DNA from: Hydrogenophaga intermedia
GTDB lineage: Bacteria > Pseudomonadota > Gammaproteobacteria > Burkholderiales > Burkholderiaceae_C
Reading direction: 5' to 3'
Assembly (NCBI GenBank): GCA_945890705.1
Contig: CAMDCY010000009.1
Span: 1-37,581, forward strand
Length of the DNA stretch: 37,581 bases
Made by a program: the position numbers and the translations under genes. Positions within the stretch are counted from its first letter, which is position 1, and each line of letters begins with the position of its first letter. Below the pieces are notes generated by a model that saw nothing but the letters and a program-made list of their open reading frames with translations, had not been told where the DNA came from and ran no database searches. Shown piece after piece: positions 25,424 to 33,069 of the stretch.

Positions 25424-26158
25424 TCAAGAACCCTCACTCAAGATGTTGTTGACCCACTCGGTTTTTCGCTCGCGCTCCAAAATCAGCCGTCGCACCCGCA
25501 CCAAGGTCACTGCGATGGCGTAAGCCCAAGCGGCTAAGGTCATGGTCATCATGCCTTGGAGCATGGTAGCGGCCATTTTGGGCGCGTGCGTGAAGCCCAC
25601 CGAAGACCCCTGGTGCAGGGTGTTCCACCAGATCACGGAGAAATAGATGATGGGCACATTGATCACGCCAATTAGGGTCAACAAAGCCCCCGCGCGGTCG
25701 CTGCGTTTGACGTCGTCGATCGCCGACCACAGCGCCACGGTGCCTATGTAGAGGAACAGCAAAATCAAGGTCGAGGTCAGGCGCGCATCCCAAACCCACC
25801 AAGTGCCCCACATGGGTTTGCCCCAAACCGCACCCGTCCACAGCGCCACGAAGGTGAACATGGCGCCGGTGGGCACCAAGGCGCGCATCATCAAGAACGG
25901 CAGGCGCGCATTGAACGCCAAACCGATGGCCCCCCAAAACGCCATGGCCAAGTAAATCAGCATGCCCATCCAAGCCGCGGGCACGTGAATGAAGATGATG
26001 CGGTAGGCCTCACCTTGCTGGAAGTCGGTGGGCGCCACAAAAAAACCAATGTACAAGCCCACCACCGTCAGAATGGCCGCCGTCCATGCGAACCAGGGCG
26101 TGGCCTTACCCGCCAAGTGGTAGAAGGTGAAGGGGGATGCGAAGTGAAAAAATTTCAT
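25424..26158 (-). CDS. ccmC: Heme transporter subunit CcmC
   Basis: CcmC loads heme onto CcmE. The 244-residue protein has six membrane segments, a histidine in IFIHVPAAW (His58), and the tryptophan-rich WGTWWVWD at residues 117-124. A second family histidine lies in TLHQGSSV. The ATG at 26158 overlaps the ccmB stop (ATGA); the frame is open a little further upstream inside ccmB, which is not used. Confidence 0.95.
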   Translation of the reverse strand: MKFFHFASPFTFYHLAGKATPWFAWTAAILTVVGLYIGFFVAPTDFQQGEAYRIIFIHVPAAWMGMLIYLAMAFWGAIGLAFNARLPFLMMRALVPTGAMFTFVALWTGAVWGKPMWGTWWVWDARLTSTLILLFLYIGTVALWSAIDDVKRSDRAGALLTLIGVINVPIIYFSVIWWNTLHQGSSVGFTHAPKMAATMLQGMMTMTLAAWAYAIAVTLVRVRRLILERERKTEWVNNILSEGS

Positions 26159-26823
26159 TCCAAAGACACTCTCAAGGAAGCGGCTGCGATCCAAGGCGCA
26201 ACCAACAAAGACACCAATAAAAAAGCCCCCAGCAAAGACAGGTGCGCCTCGGCACCCGTGCCCGCCATCACGCCGTCCACCGCACCCGCGCCAAAAATCA
26301 GGGCTGGGATGTACAGCGGCAAAATCAACAGGGTCAGCAACACGCCGCCGCCGCGCAAACCCAGCGTCAGCGCCGCACCGGCAGCGCCCAACAAAGACAA
26401 AATGGGCGTACCCAACATCAATGAAAACACCAACACGGCAATGGCGTCATTCGTGAGGTTGAACTGTATGCCCAATACCGGGGCTATCAGCAGCAGCGGA
26501 ATGCCATAAATCAGCCAATGCGCCGTGGCCTTGCCCAGCACCAACAGCACGGTGGACGCGGGCGAAAGCACCATCTGCTCCAAGCTGCCGTCGCGGTGGT
26601 CGTCTTCAAACAAACGCGACAAAGACAGCAAAGAAGCCAAGGTCGCCGCCACCCACAAGACCCCGGGCCCAATGCGCTGCAGCAACTCGGGCTCGGGCCC
26701 CACGCCCAGCGGAAACAGGCTGGAGACCATGACAAAGAAAAACACTGCGATCAGCCAATCGCTGCGACGCCGACCCGCCAGGGTCAGGTCGCGCAACAGA
26801 ACGTTCCAAAAAAACAAGCCCAT
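26155..26823 (-). CDS. ccmB: Heme exporter subunit CcmB
   Basis: The membrane partner of the CcmA ATPase. The 222-residue protein begins WNVLLRDLTLAGRRRSDWL, has about six hydrophobic segments, and carries FEDDHRDGSLEQMVLSP, the family signature loop. The start is ATG at 26823, 1 base beyond the ccmA stop; the frame runs on upstream to 26889 but only through ccmA. Confidence 0.94.
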   Translation of the reverse strand: MGLFFWNVLLRDLTLAGRRRSDWLIAVFFFVMVSSLFPLGVGPEPELLQRIGPGVLWVAATLASLLSLSRLFEDDHRDGSLEQMVLSPASTVLLVLGKATAHWLIYGIPLLLIAPVLGIQFNLTNDAIAVLVFSLMLGTPILSLLGAAGAALTLGLRGGGVLLTLLILPLYIPALIFGAGAVDGVMAGTGAEAHLSLLGAFLLVSLLVAPWIAAASLRVSLE

Positions 26824-26824
26824 C

Positions 26825-27502
26825 TCAGGGTCTTTCTGGCGGGTTAACGGGCGGTGCGGCCGATGGGCCCACCACCAAACCCTGCACATCGACGCCAGCC
26901 AGGTTCATCACCTGGTGGGTGGTGGCCACCACCATGCCGCCGGCGCTCAGGTGTTCACGGATCAGCCCCTCCACCAAGGCGACGGCGAGAACATCCAGAC
27001 CCGTGAGGGGCTCGTCCATTATCCAAAGATGAGCCTGTGCGAGCAGCAAAGCCGTCAAAGCCACCCGGCGGCGCTGCCCGAACGACAAAGCGCGGCAAGG
27101 TAAATCGAGGCATCGCGAGAGGCCCAAGCGCTTGAGCGTGGCCAACGCGGGGCCGTGCTCAAAGGCCCGACCGTGCAAAGTCCCGTGAAAACGCAGGTTT
27201 TCGACGGGGTTGAGGTCGTCTTTGATGCCGTTGGCGTGGCCCAAGTAAGCCATTTCTCGGTGGTAGCGGTCTCGGCAACGCGAGATGGGCTCGCCGCGCC
27301 AACGCACCTCACCTTCGTCTGGCCGGCCCAGACCGGTCAACAAGCGCAACAAACTGGTCTTGCCCTGGCCATTGCCCCCCTGCACCAGCAGCAGTTGTGC
27401 ATCGCTCAGGCCAAAATTCAGACCCTTGAACAGCAGCCGCTCGCTGCGTTCGCAAGCGAGGTCGTGAACCGAAAGGGTGGGGGTCAGCACAGGGTCAGTC
27501 AT
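26825..27502 (-). CDS. ccmA: Heme exporter ATP-binding protein CcmA
   Basis: The 225-residue ABC ATPase drives release of holo-CcmE. Walker A is GGNGQGKTS, the signature is LSFGQRRR, Walker B is LWIMDEPLTGLD, and the switch His is in VVATTHQ. FHGTLHG and YLGHANGIKDDLNPVENLRF are typical of CcmA. ATG at 27502 is preferred over the adjoining TTG. It is the first gene of the operon ccmABCDEFGHI, in which neighbours overlap or are separated by 1 to 38 bases. Confidence 0.95.
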   Translation of the reverse strand: MTDPVLTPTLSVHDLACERSERLLFKGLNFGLSDAQLLLVQGGNGQGKTSLLRLLTGLGRPDEGEVRWRGEPISRCRDRYHREMAYLGHANGIKDDLNPVENLRFHGTLHGRAFEHGPALATLKRLGLSRCLDLPCRALSFGQRRRVALTALLLAQAHLWIMDEPLTGLDVLAVALVEGLIREHLSAGGMVVATTHQVMNLAGVDVQGLVVGPSAAPPVNPPERP

Positions 27503-27560
27503 CAAAATGGGTGGGGTATCGGCGAGTCATGAAACAATACCTTGGGTACTGAGTGCAAAT

Positions 27561-27576
27561 AACAAACATGCTTGTT
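27561..27576. promoter_or_regulatory. Imperfect palindrome upstream of ccmA
   Basis: AACAAACATGCTTGTT differs from its reverse complement at only one symmetric pair. It lies 59 bases before the ccmA start, in a 189-base gap shared with the divergent thioredoxin-like gene. A smaller TACCTTGGGTA palindrome lies at 27538-27548. Either could be an operator; no regulator is assigned. A weak plus-strand promoter, TTGTCG (27593-27598) and TATTGA (27617-27622), is also in this gap. Confidence 0.35.
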
Positions 27577-27691
27577 TCGCTATCCGATGCTTTTGTCGAT
27601 TGTAGGTTCCCTCCTGTATTGACCCCTGACCCCATCGGGCCAAGGCTGAACACCCGATTGAAGGCCCCCGTTTTGCTAGAGATTGACCACC

Positions 27692-28120
27692 ATGACCAAC
27701 ATGCCACCACAGGGTTTTTCGCGTCTGCGCAAATGGCTGATTTATTTGGCCATCACCACCGGCGTTTTGGCGCTGGTTTGGAGCCAACTGCCGCGCAGCC
27801 CCTACTCGACCGACCTGAGCCGCATCGGGCAAGGACAACCCGCGATGGTGCTGGCCTACGACATCCAATCCATGGGGGGCATGGCGGTCATGGGCATGAT
27901 GGACGACTTGCGTGGCGAATATGCCGATCGCATCGCCTTTTTGGTAGCCCCTTTGGGGGCCCCGCAGGGTGAAGCGTTTGGCCGTCGCTTCAATTTGGAC
28001 AATGGTTCGGTGGTGTTGTTCTCGGCCCGGGGCGTGGCCGTGAACACGGTCCACCTGCCCGCCGACACCGCTGCATTGAAGCTGGCGCTGGATGACCTGC
28101 TCATTCGGGCTGGCGAATAA
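27692..28120 (+). CDS. Membrane-anchored thioredoxin-like protein lacking CxxC
   Basis: A 142-residue protein with an N-terminal hydrophobic anchor at about residues 14-32 and a periplasmic domain. The domain reads like a thioredoxin fold: PAMVLAYDI (beta strand), a helix MMDDLRGEYADRIAFLVAP, EAFGRRFNL, then SVVLFSARGVAV. Where the redox motif should be there is SMGGM, the protein has no cysteine at all, and the usual cis-Pro is absent. It is therefore probably not redox active; a structural or binding role is possible. It diverges from the ccm operon. Two in-frame starts are close (27692, 27701). The family assignment is mine and moderate. Confidence 0.55.
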   Translation: MTNMPPQGFSRLRKWLIYLAITTGVLALVWSQLPRSPYSTDLSRIGQGQPAMVLAYDIQSMGGMAVMGMMDDLRGEYADRIAFLVAPLGAPQGEAFGRRFNLDNGSVVLFSARGVAVNTVHLPADTAALKLALDDLLIRAGE

Positions 28121-28156
28121 CCGAAAGGGCAAACACCACAAATGGGCCGCTTTACG

Positions 28157-28186
28157 AACCCTTCATTGATGTAGTATCAATGGGTT
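28157..28186. repeat. Bulged inverted repeat
   Basis: AACCC (28157-28161) plus ATTGAT (28165-28170) match ATCAATGGGTT (28176-28186) in reverse, with TTC bulged out and loop GTAGT. It lies between the thioredoxin-like gene and a small membrane protein gene, on A/T-richer DNA. It may be a weak stem in RNA or a protein site; there is no T-run. Confidence 0.3.
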
Positions 28187-28229
28187 AATCGCAGGGTCAA
28201 CTGCGAGCATAAATTGAACTGTCAATGGT

Positions 28230-28478
28230 ATGTTTTTGATGCGTTTTTCTATTTACGAACAGCAAATGAAGTGGGCCGCCGTGTTGCTGGGCGTTGTCAG
28301 TACGGTTTGTTTGGTCCAAGGATGGCAGCTGGCCGCCATGATGTTGAGCCTGCCCTTTTGCATCATCTGGATGTATTGCGGTTGGCTGCACAACGAACGA
28401 CAGTTGAAATACATCAACATGCTGTATGCCATGCTTTATGTGTATGGCATTGCAAGGCATTTTGTCGTCGCGCCTTAG
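28230..28478 (+). CDS. Small membrane protein of unknown function
   Basis: An 82-residue hydrophobic protein with two to three predicted membrane helices: KWAAVLLGVVSTVCLVQGW, LAAMMLSLPFCIIWMYCGWL and INMLYAMLYVYGIARHF. I do not recognise a family with confidence. No good ribosome binding site is seen before the ATG at 28230; the in-frame ATG at 28239 or 28266 could be the true start, the last giving MKWAAVLL. The DNA is visibly poorer in G+C than the neighbours. Confidence 0.5.
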   Translation: MFLMRFSIYEQQMKWAAVLLGVVSTVCLVQGWQLAAMMLSLPFCIIWMYCGWLHNERQLKYINMLYAMLYVYGIARHFVVAP

Positions 28479-28539
28479 CCAGCGATGGGCCATCGGCGCC
28501 CATTACCAAATCCAGATACAAAAAGGGTAGGCGCTGGGG

Positions 28540-29295
28540 TCAAGGATCGACGTTGTACGTCATGCCATCGACCGCCAAGGCCTGGCCCGAGATCATGCGT
28601 GAGCGGTCCGAGGCGAGGAACAGGGCCAGGTCGGCGACATCCTGGGGGTCGGACAGCCGTTTGAGGGCCGTACCTGAGGCATAGCCTTGACGAACGGCAT
28701 CGGGCGACATGCCTTTGGCCGCCGCCTCGGCGTCGATCACCCGATCGATGCGCGGACCGTTGACCGAGCCCGGACAGATCGCATTGGCGCGAATGCCGTG
28801 AGGGCCCAGCTCCATCGCCACGGTTTTCATCAAACCAATCACACCCCATTTCGCCGCCACATAGGGCGCTCGAAAGGGCGTGCCGTACAGGCCTGAGGTT
28901 GATGAGGTGAAGATCATCACCCCTGACCCGGCCGGCTTCATCAAACGAGCGGCGTGCTTGGCCGCCAGCATCGCACCGTCCAAGTTGACCTGCAGGCATT
29001 GGTGCCAATCTTCCAGTGCCATGTCCTCAATTGCCGCGGTGGGTCCTTTAATGCCCGCATTCGCACACAAGACATCCAGCCCACCCCATGCCGCACGCAG
29101 CTCAGCGAGCACCGCCACCATCGCCGACTCATCAGCGGCGTTGGCGACCGAGCCTTGGATTCCCGGCGGCAAGGATGCGACCTGACCTGCATCCACGTCG
29201 GTCACCCATACTCGGTAGCCGTCGGCGGCAAAGGCGCGCGCCATCACCAAACCAATGCCGTTTGCCCCTGCGGTGATGAGGACGCGGCGGCTCAT
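28540..29295 (-). CDS. SDR family NAD(P)-dependent oxidoreductase
   Basis: A 251-residue classical short-chain dehydrogenase. The cofactor motif is TAGANGIG at residues 8-15 (the usual first Gly of TGxxxGxG is Ala9), Asp33 and Asp35 at the end of strand 2 suggest NAD preference, NAG is at 79-81, the catalytic set is Ser132, Tyr145 and Lys149 (YVAAK), and ICPGSVNGPRIDRVI follows. The substrate is a hydroxy- or oxo-compound that cannot be told from sequence. The neighbouring flavoprotein on the same strand lies 156 bases upstream, so co-transcription is possible but not certain. Confidence 0.85.
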   Translation of the reverse strand: MSRRVLITAGANGIGLVMARAFAADGYRVWVTDVDAGQVASLPPGIQGSVANAADESAMVAVLAELRAAWGGLDVLCANAGIKGPTAAIEDMALEDWHQCLQVNLDGAMLAAKHAARLMKPAGSGVMIFTSSTSGLYGTPFRAPYVAAKWGVIGLMKTVAMELGPHGIRANAICPGSVNGPRIDRVIDAEAAAKGMSPDAVRQGYASGTALKRLSDPQDVADLALFLASDRSRMISGQALAVDGMTYNVDP

Positions 29296-29391
29296 GTGCC
29301 CAGACCCATGAATCGACCAATGAACCTTGGCAACTTTGTGCTAAGGGCGGTATTTGATGGGCTGCTTGAGGATTGATATCGCATGAAACGA

Positions 29392-29402
29392 GTATGTCAT
29401 AC
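29392..29402. promoter_or_regulatory. Palindrome GTATGTCATAC
   Basis: An 11-base perfect palindrome around a central T, in the 156-base gap between the flavoprotein and SDR genes, 97 bases before the SDR start. The half-site spacing resembles operators of FCD-type GntR regulators. It may control the SDR gene. Confidence 0.4.
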
Positions 29403-29451
29403 CGATCTAAGTCCACAATTTACTTGGTCGATTTGCAAGCTGCGCAAACCA

Positions 29452-30774
29452 TCAAATCTCGGCAAGCGGCTGCTCCATCAGGCTTTGTGAGCCAATGCCC
29501 TTCAAGCCTCGCGCAACCAAGGCATGGACCACCCGCGAAGGTTCGAGAGATTGCACACTAAGCCCGTCGTCCAAAGCCATGACCGCGGCCACGCCAACGG
29601 CCTCACCCATGGCCATGCATTGCGGCATACCGCGAACAGAGGCAAACGCTGCTGGATCAGCACAAACCAGTCGGCCAGCGAACATCAGGTTCTCCACCTG
29701 TTGTGGCACCAACGATCGGAACGGAATGGTGTAGTAATCGCCTTGGGCCACAGCGGCATCGTGGGTCATGGCCGAATCGCCACGCATCACATCATCAATC
29801 GGGTTATCGCAACAGACAATCCCATCGGAAAACTTGGTCGCCAAGGACAGCTCTTGTGAACCAATTCGGTGCATCGCTTCCAATCGGCGGGTTTCCCGGA
29901 CACCCACGGTTGGCCCCAGTCCACTGAGTCTGGCTTGAGAGAAGCCTGGCACGCAGTCAACCAAAAATTGCGCCAATGCAAAGCAACGCCGCCGCCCTTC
30001 CTGAGTGGCCCGAGCCACTTGCTGTGGATCGGTGCCGTTGACGCCGCGGATGTGGACTGAGTTGCAGAAAACAGTGTCTGGATGAAACGCTGGCATCAGA
30101 TAAATCTTGGCCAAATCGGGGTGCAAGCGCCCGGCCGCAATGCCTGCTGCGGCATGGTCTTTGAAGTAAGGGTCATCGTTAGAAAACACCTGGTCCCACG
30201 GTGCGTTGAGCATGGAAAAAGACAAGGTCACGCCCATCATGTTTCCTCGTCCGTCCCCCAAGGTGTATGGCACTCCAGCCTTTGCTGAGATATCACCATC
30301 CCCCGAACAGTCAATCACCATACCGGTTTTGATCGTGAACGGTCCTGATCGGTCGAAACACTCCACTGCGCTCAGTCGTTGACCCTCCATCACGGGTGCA
30401 CCGGCATAGGCCCCCAGGTGCAGCTCCACCCCAACGTCCTCGAGCATTTGGAACATCAAAAAGACGGCCGCTTCGTGGTCATAAATCACCTCAGCCCCAA
30501 AGTTTTCGAGCATGCTGGGACGGATTCTTGCCATGGGAGGGTGCATCTGCCGCAGCCGCTCGGTCAAGGTCTCAAATAGCCCACCGATGGTCCTGCCCAC
30601 TGGAAACCCACCACCCCAAGGCATACCAGGGCAAAAGGCCATCACACCACCGATCTTGCTGGTTCCCTCCAAAAGCCTGACCCGAGCACCGCTGCTGGCC
30701 GCAGCATGGGCGGCCGCAAAGCCAGCGCTTCCACCACCAATCACCAACACATCTGTTGAAACGATTCTGTTCAT
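29452..30774 (-). CDS. FAD-dependent oxidoreductase, FAD_oxidored type
   Basis: A 440-residue flavoprotein. The dinucleotide motif is VLVIGGGSAGFAAAHAAA with Gly13, Gly15 and Gly18; LLEGTSKIGGVMAFCPGMPWGG follows; MVIDCSGDGDISAKAGV is the second FAD site, and NLMFAGRLVCADPAAFASVRGMPQCMAMGEAVGVAA closes the FAD domain. This matches the PF12831-type oxidoreductases, whose substrates are mostly unknown. The start is ATG at 30774 (MNRIVSTDV); the frame opens earlier at 30831 without homology. The DNA is less G+C-rich by eye than the core genes, a possible sign of acquisition. Confidence 0.8.
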   Translation of the reverse strand: MNRIVSTDVLVIGGGSAGFAAAHAAASSGARVRLLEGTSKIGGVMAFCPGMPWGGGFPVGRTIGGLFETLTERLRQMHPPMARIRPSMLENFGAEVIYDHEAAVFLMFQMLEDVGVELHLGAYAGAPVMEGQRLSAVECFDRSGPFTIKTGMVIDCSGDGDISAKAGVPYTLGDGRGNMMGVTLSFSMLNAPWDQVFSNDDPYFKDHAAAGIAAGRLHPDLAKIYLMPAFHPDTVFCNSVHIRGVNGTDPQQVARATQEGRRRCFALAQFLVDCVPGFSQARLSGLGPTVGVRETRRLEAMHRIGSQELSLATKFSDGIVCCDNPIDDVMRGDSAMTHDAAVAQGDYYTIPFRSLVPQQVENLMFAGRLVCADPAAFASVRGMPQCMAMGEAVGVAAVMALDDGLSVQSLEPSRVVHALVARGLKGIGSQSLMEQPLAEI

Positions 30775-30926
30775 GGGCACTACTTTCCAATTTGACTGTT
30801 GCTCAAAAGCATGTAGCTTGAACAATTTCATTATGTCAGCTGGTACATCAAATTCTGCTCAACGAGGCTCGGCATGCCCTGCATCTGCCCGTTATATCTT
30901 CTGAAATATTGCCATTTCGGGATTGA

Positions 30927-30943
30927 GCCGCCATGATGGCGGC
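30927..30943. repeat. Short perfect hairpin before the esterase remnant
   Basis: GCCGCCA, loop TGA, TGGCGGC: a 7-bp stem in the 204-base gap between the divergent flavoprotein gene and the truncated esterase. No T-run follows on either strand, so it is not a terminator. Confidence 0.35.
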
Positions 30944-30978
30944 ACTCCAACACCAGGCCCCGAACCTGCGCCCCCCAA

Positions 30979-31308
30979 ATGACCGCCGTGGATGACCCCA
31001 ACCCGATCGACGCCGCGACGCGGGCTTTTATCGATGCGACCCATGCCGCCTACCCACCCGAAACCGCCACCTTGACGGTGACGCAACAGCGTGCGGTGTA
31101 CGACGCCCTGTGCCGGGTGTTTTATCAAGGCTACCCGCCAGGGGTCCATTCGCAAGACGTGCGGGTGGTGGGCGTGCCCTGCCGGGTTTACCCCGGCGCG
31201 GCGCCGGTGGTGATCTACCTACTCGGCGGCGGCTTTGTCGTCGGGGGGCTGCACAGCCACGACAATGTGTGCGCTGAAATCCATGGCCGCAGGCCGATGG
31301 CCTTTTGA
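30979..31308 (+). pseudogene. Truncated alpha/beta-hydrolase (esterase/lipase) remnant
   Basis: A 109-codon open frame matching only the N-terminal third of HSL-type esterases: DAATRAFIDATHAAYPP, QQRAVYDALCRVF, GVPCRVYPGAAPVVIYLLGGGFVVGGLHSHDNVCAEI. In intact enzymes (about 310 residues) the oxyanion motif is HGGGF; here it is LGGGF. After CAEI the sequence turns into HGRRPMAF and stops, with the nucleophile elbow and the catalytic triad missing. The class II aldolase starts 12 bases later, so the 3' two thirds of the gene seem deleted. Probably nonfunctional. Confidence 0.75.
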
Positions 31309-31320
31309 AGGAGATGCCCC

Positions 31321-32082
31321 ATGAACGCCCCTGCCCCAAAGCTCTTCCCCGCTGTGTCGCACTGGACCGAGCGCGTGGACATGGCCGCCGCCTTTCGCTG
31401 GGCCGCGCGGCTGAACATGCACGAAGCAGTGGCCAACCATTTTTCCTTGGCGGTGAACGCCGAGGGGTCGCGCTTCCTGATCAACCCCAACGGGCGTCAC
31501 TTCAGCCGCATCACCGCCTCGAGTTTGGTGGAGATCGACGCCCATGACCCGACCACGATGCAACGACCCGATGCGCCAGACCCCACCGCGTGGGGCTTGC
31601 ACGGCAGCATCCACCGCGCCCTGCCCCATGCGCGCTGCGTGTTGCACATCCATTCCATGCACGCCACCGTGCTGGCCAGCCTGGCCGACAGCCGTCTGCC
31701 GGCCATTGACCAAAACACCGCCATGTTCTTTGGACGGCATGCGGTGGACGATCACTACGGCGGCATGGCCTTCGCCGAAGAAGGTGCGCGCTGTGCTTCC
31801 ATGCTGGCCGACCCCAAGATCAGCACCTTGGTGATGGGCAACCATGGTGTGCTGGTGATCGGGGCGACCGTGGCCGAGGCCCTCAACCGGCTGTACTACT
31901 TCGAGCGCGCCGCCGAGACCTACATCCGCGCCCTGCAAACTGGCCAAGCCCTGCGGGTGCTGCCCGACGCCATTGCCGAGAAAACCGCCCAAGAATGGGA
32001 GGCCTACCCCGGCTTCGCCGAAGCGCACCTGCGGGAAATCAAAACCATCCTCGATGAGGAGTCGCCTGGGTACGCGCAGTGA
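31321..32082 (+). CDS. Class II aldolase/adducin family protein
   Basis: A 253-residue metal-dependent aldolase or epimerase of the fuculose-phosphate aldolase/adducin fold. The zinc ligands are visible as His109 and His111 (LHIHSMHATVLA) and His175 (MGNHGVLVIG); the N-terminal ANHFSLAV (Asn39-His40) is the substrate-loop signature. The C-terminal part YYFERAAETYIRAL is typical of the 250-residue subgroup, whose members often have unknown substrates. A strong AAGGAGA at 31310 lies well before the ATG. It converges on the tdh gene with 21 bases between stops. Confidence 0.85.
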   Translation: MNAPAPKLFPAVSHWTERVDMAAAFRWAARLNMHEAVANHFSLAVNAEGSRFLINPNGRHFSRITASSLVEIDAHDPTTMQRPDAPDPTAWGLHGSIHRALPHARCVLHIHSMHATVLASLADSRLPAIDQNTAMFFGRHAVDDHYGGMAFAEEGARCASMLADPKISTLVMGNHGVLVIGATVAEALNRLYYFERAAETYIRALQTGQALRVLPDAIAEKTAQEWEAYPGFAEAHLREIKTILDEESPGYAQ

Positions 32083-32103
32083 AGCGCTGACCGTTGGGTT
32101 GGC

Positions 32104-33057
32104 TCAGTGCGGCTGTGCGGTGGCAGAGAGTTGGGTCAACATCTCGTGAACCATGGACTTCAGGTCAAAGCGCTGTGACCAAGCCCAATCGCGCTGCGCG
32201 GCACTTTCGTCGATGGACCGTGGCCATGAGTCGGCAATGGCTTGTCGAAAATCGGGGGCGAAGTCGATCTCAAAGCCCGGCAACTCCGCGGCGATGGCTT
32301 GGGCGATTTGGGTGGGGTTGAAGCTGATGCCCGCCAAGTTGTACGAGGTGCGCTCTTGGATCGCATCGGCCGGCGCGTCCATCAAGGCCAAGGTGGCGCG
32401 GATGGCGTCGTCCATGTACATCATGGGCAAGGCGGTCTCGGGCCCGAGGAAGCTGGTGTAGCGGCGCTCTTTGAGCGCGGCGTGAAAGATCTCGACCGCG
32501 TAGTCGGTGGTACCACCGCCGGGCGGAGTCTTCCAACTGATCAGGCCTGGGTAACGCAGCGAACGCACATCCACGCCGTACATGCGGTGGTACCAGTTGC
32601 ACCAGCCCTCCCCGGCCAGCTTGGAGATGCCGTACACCGTGGTCGGCTCCATGATGGTTTTTTGGGGTGTGCCGTCGCGGGGGGTGGTGGGCCCAAAGGC
32701 CGCGATGGAGCTGGGCCAAAACACGCGGTCGAGGTGGTGACTGCGGGCGATTTCCAGCACATTCAACAAGCCCTTCATGTTCAGGTCCCAGGCCCACATC
32801 GGGTGTTGCTCGCCCCGCGCTGAAAGCGCGGCGGCCAAGTGGTAAATCTGGGTGATGTGGTGGCGCTCGACCACGGCCGTCAAAGCGGGCATGTCGGTCA
32901 CGTCCAAGGTCTCGTGCTGCAGCGTGGGCACGCGGCCTGTGGGCGAAACGTCGCTGGTGATCACGGCCTGCGGGCCCCAGCGTTGCGCCAAGGTTTCGGC
33001 CAACTCCGTGCCGATCTGGCCATTGGCGCCGATGATGAGGATGCTTGGGTGGCTCAT
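32104..33057 (-). CDS. L-threonine 3-dehydrogenase, epimerase (extended SDR) type
   Basis: A 317-residue NAD-dependent enzyme likely converting L-threonine to 2-amino-3-ketobutyrate. GANGQIG is at residues 10-16; the catalytic Ser117 (WPSSIAAFG), Tyr142 and Lys146 (TVYGISKLAGEGW) are intact; LRYPGLISWKTPPGGGTTDYA is the signature of the short TDH of Cupriavidus and Flavobacterium, unrelated to the zinc MDR enzyme of E. coli. The kbl gene starts upstream and ends 12 bases before it, forming the threonine-to-glycine pathway. Starts with ATG at 33057. Confidence 0.9.
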   Translation of the reverse strand: MSHPSILIIGANGQIGTELAETLAQRWGPQAVITSDVSPTGRVPTLQHETLDVTDMPALTAVVERHHITQIYHLAAALSARGEQHPMWAWDLNMKGLLNVLEIARSHHLDRVFWPSSIAAFGPTTPRDGTPQKTIMEPTTVYGISKLAGEGWCNWYHRMYGVDVRSLRYPGLISWKTPPGGGTTDYAVEIFHAALKERRYTSFLGPETALPMMYMDDAIRATLALMDAPADAIQERTSYNLAGISFNPTQIAQAIAAELPGFEIDFAPDFRQAIADSWPRSIDESAAQRDWAWSQRFDLKSMVHEMLTQLSATAQPH

Positions 33058-33069
33058 GCGTGCGGCTCC

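Noticed and set aside
22322-25537. Long open frames on the plus strand opposite the ccm genes (22322-23608 and 23966-25537)
   Set aside because: They mirror the ccm genes codon for codon in a G+C-rich genome, have low-complexity His/Gln-rich translations and match no family.
27561-27576. FNR/Anr box upstream of ccmA
   Set aside because: The palindrome does not fit TTGAT-N4-ATCAA in either half.
30927-30943. Hairpin GCCGCCA-TGA-TGGCGGC as a terminator
   Set aside because: No T-run follows on either strand and no gene ends beside it.
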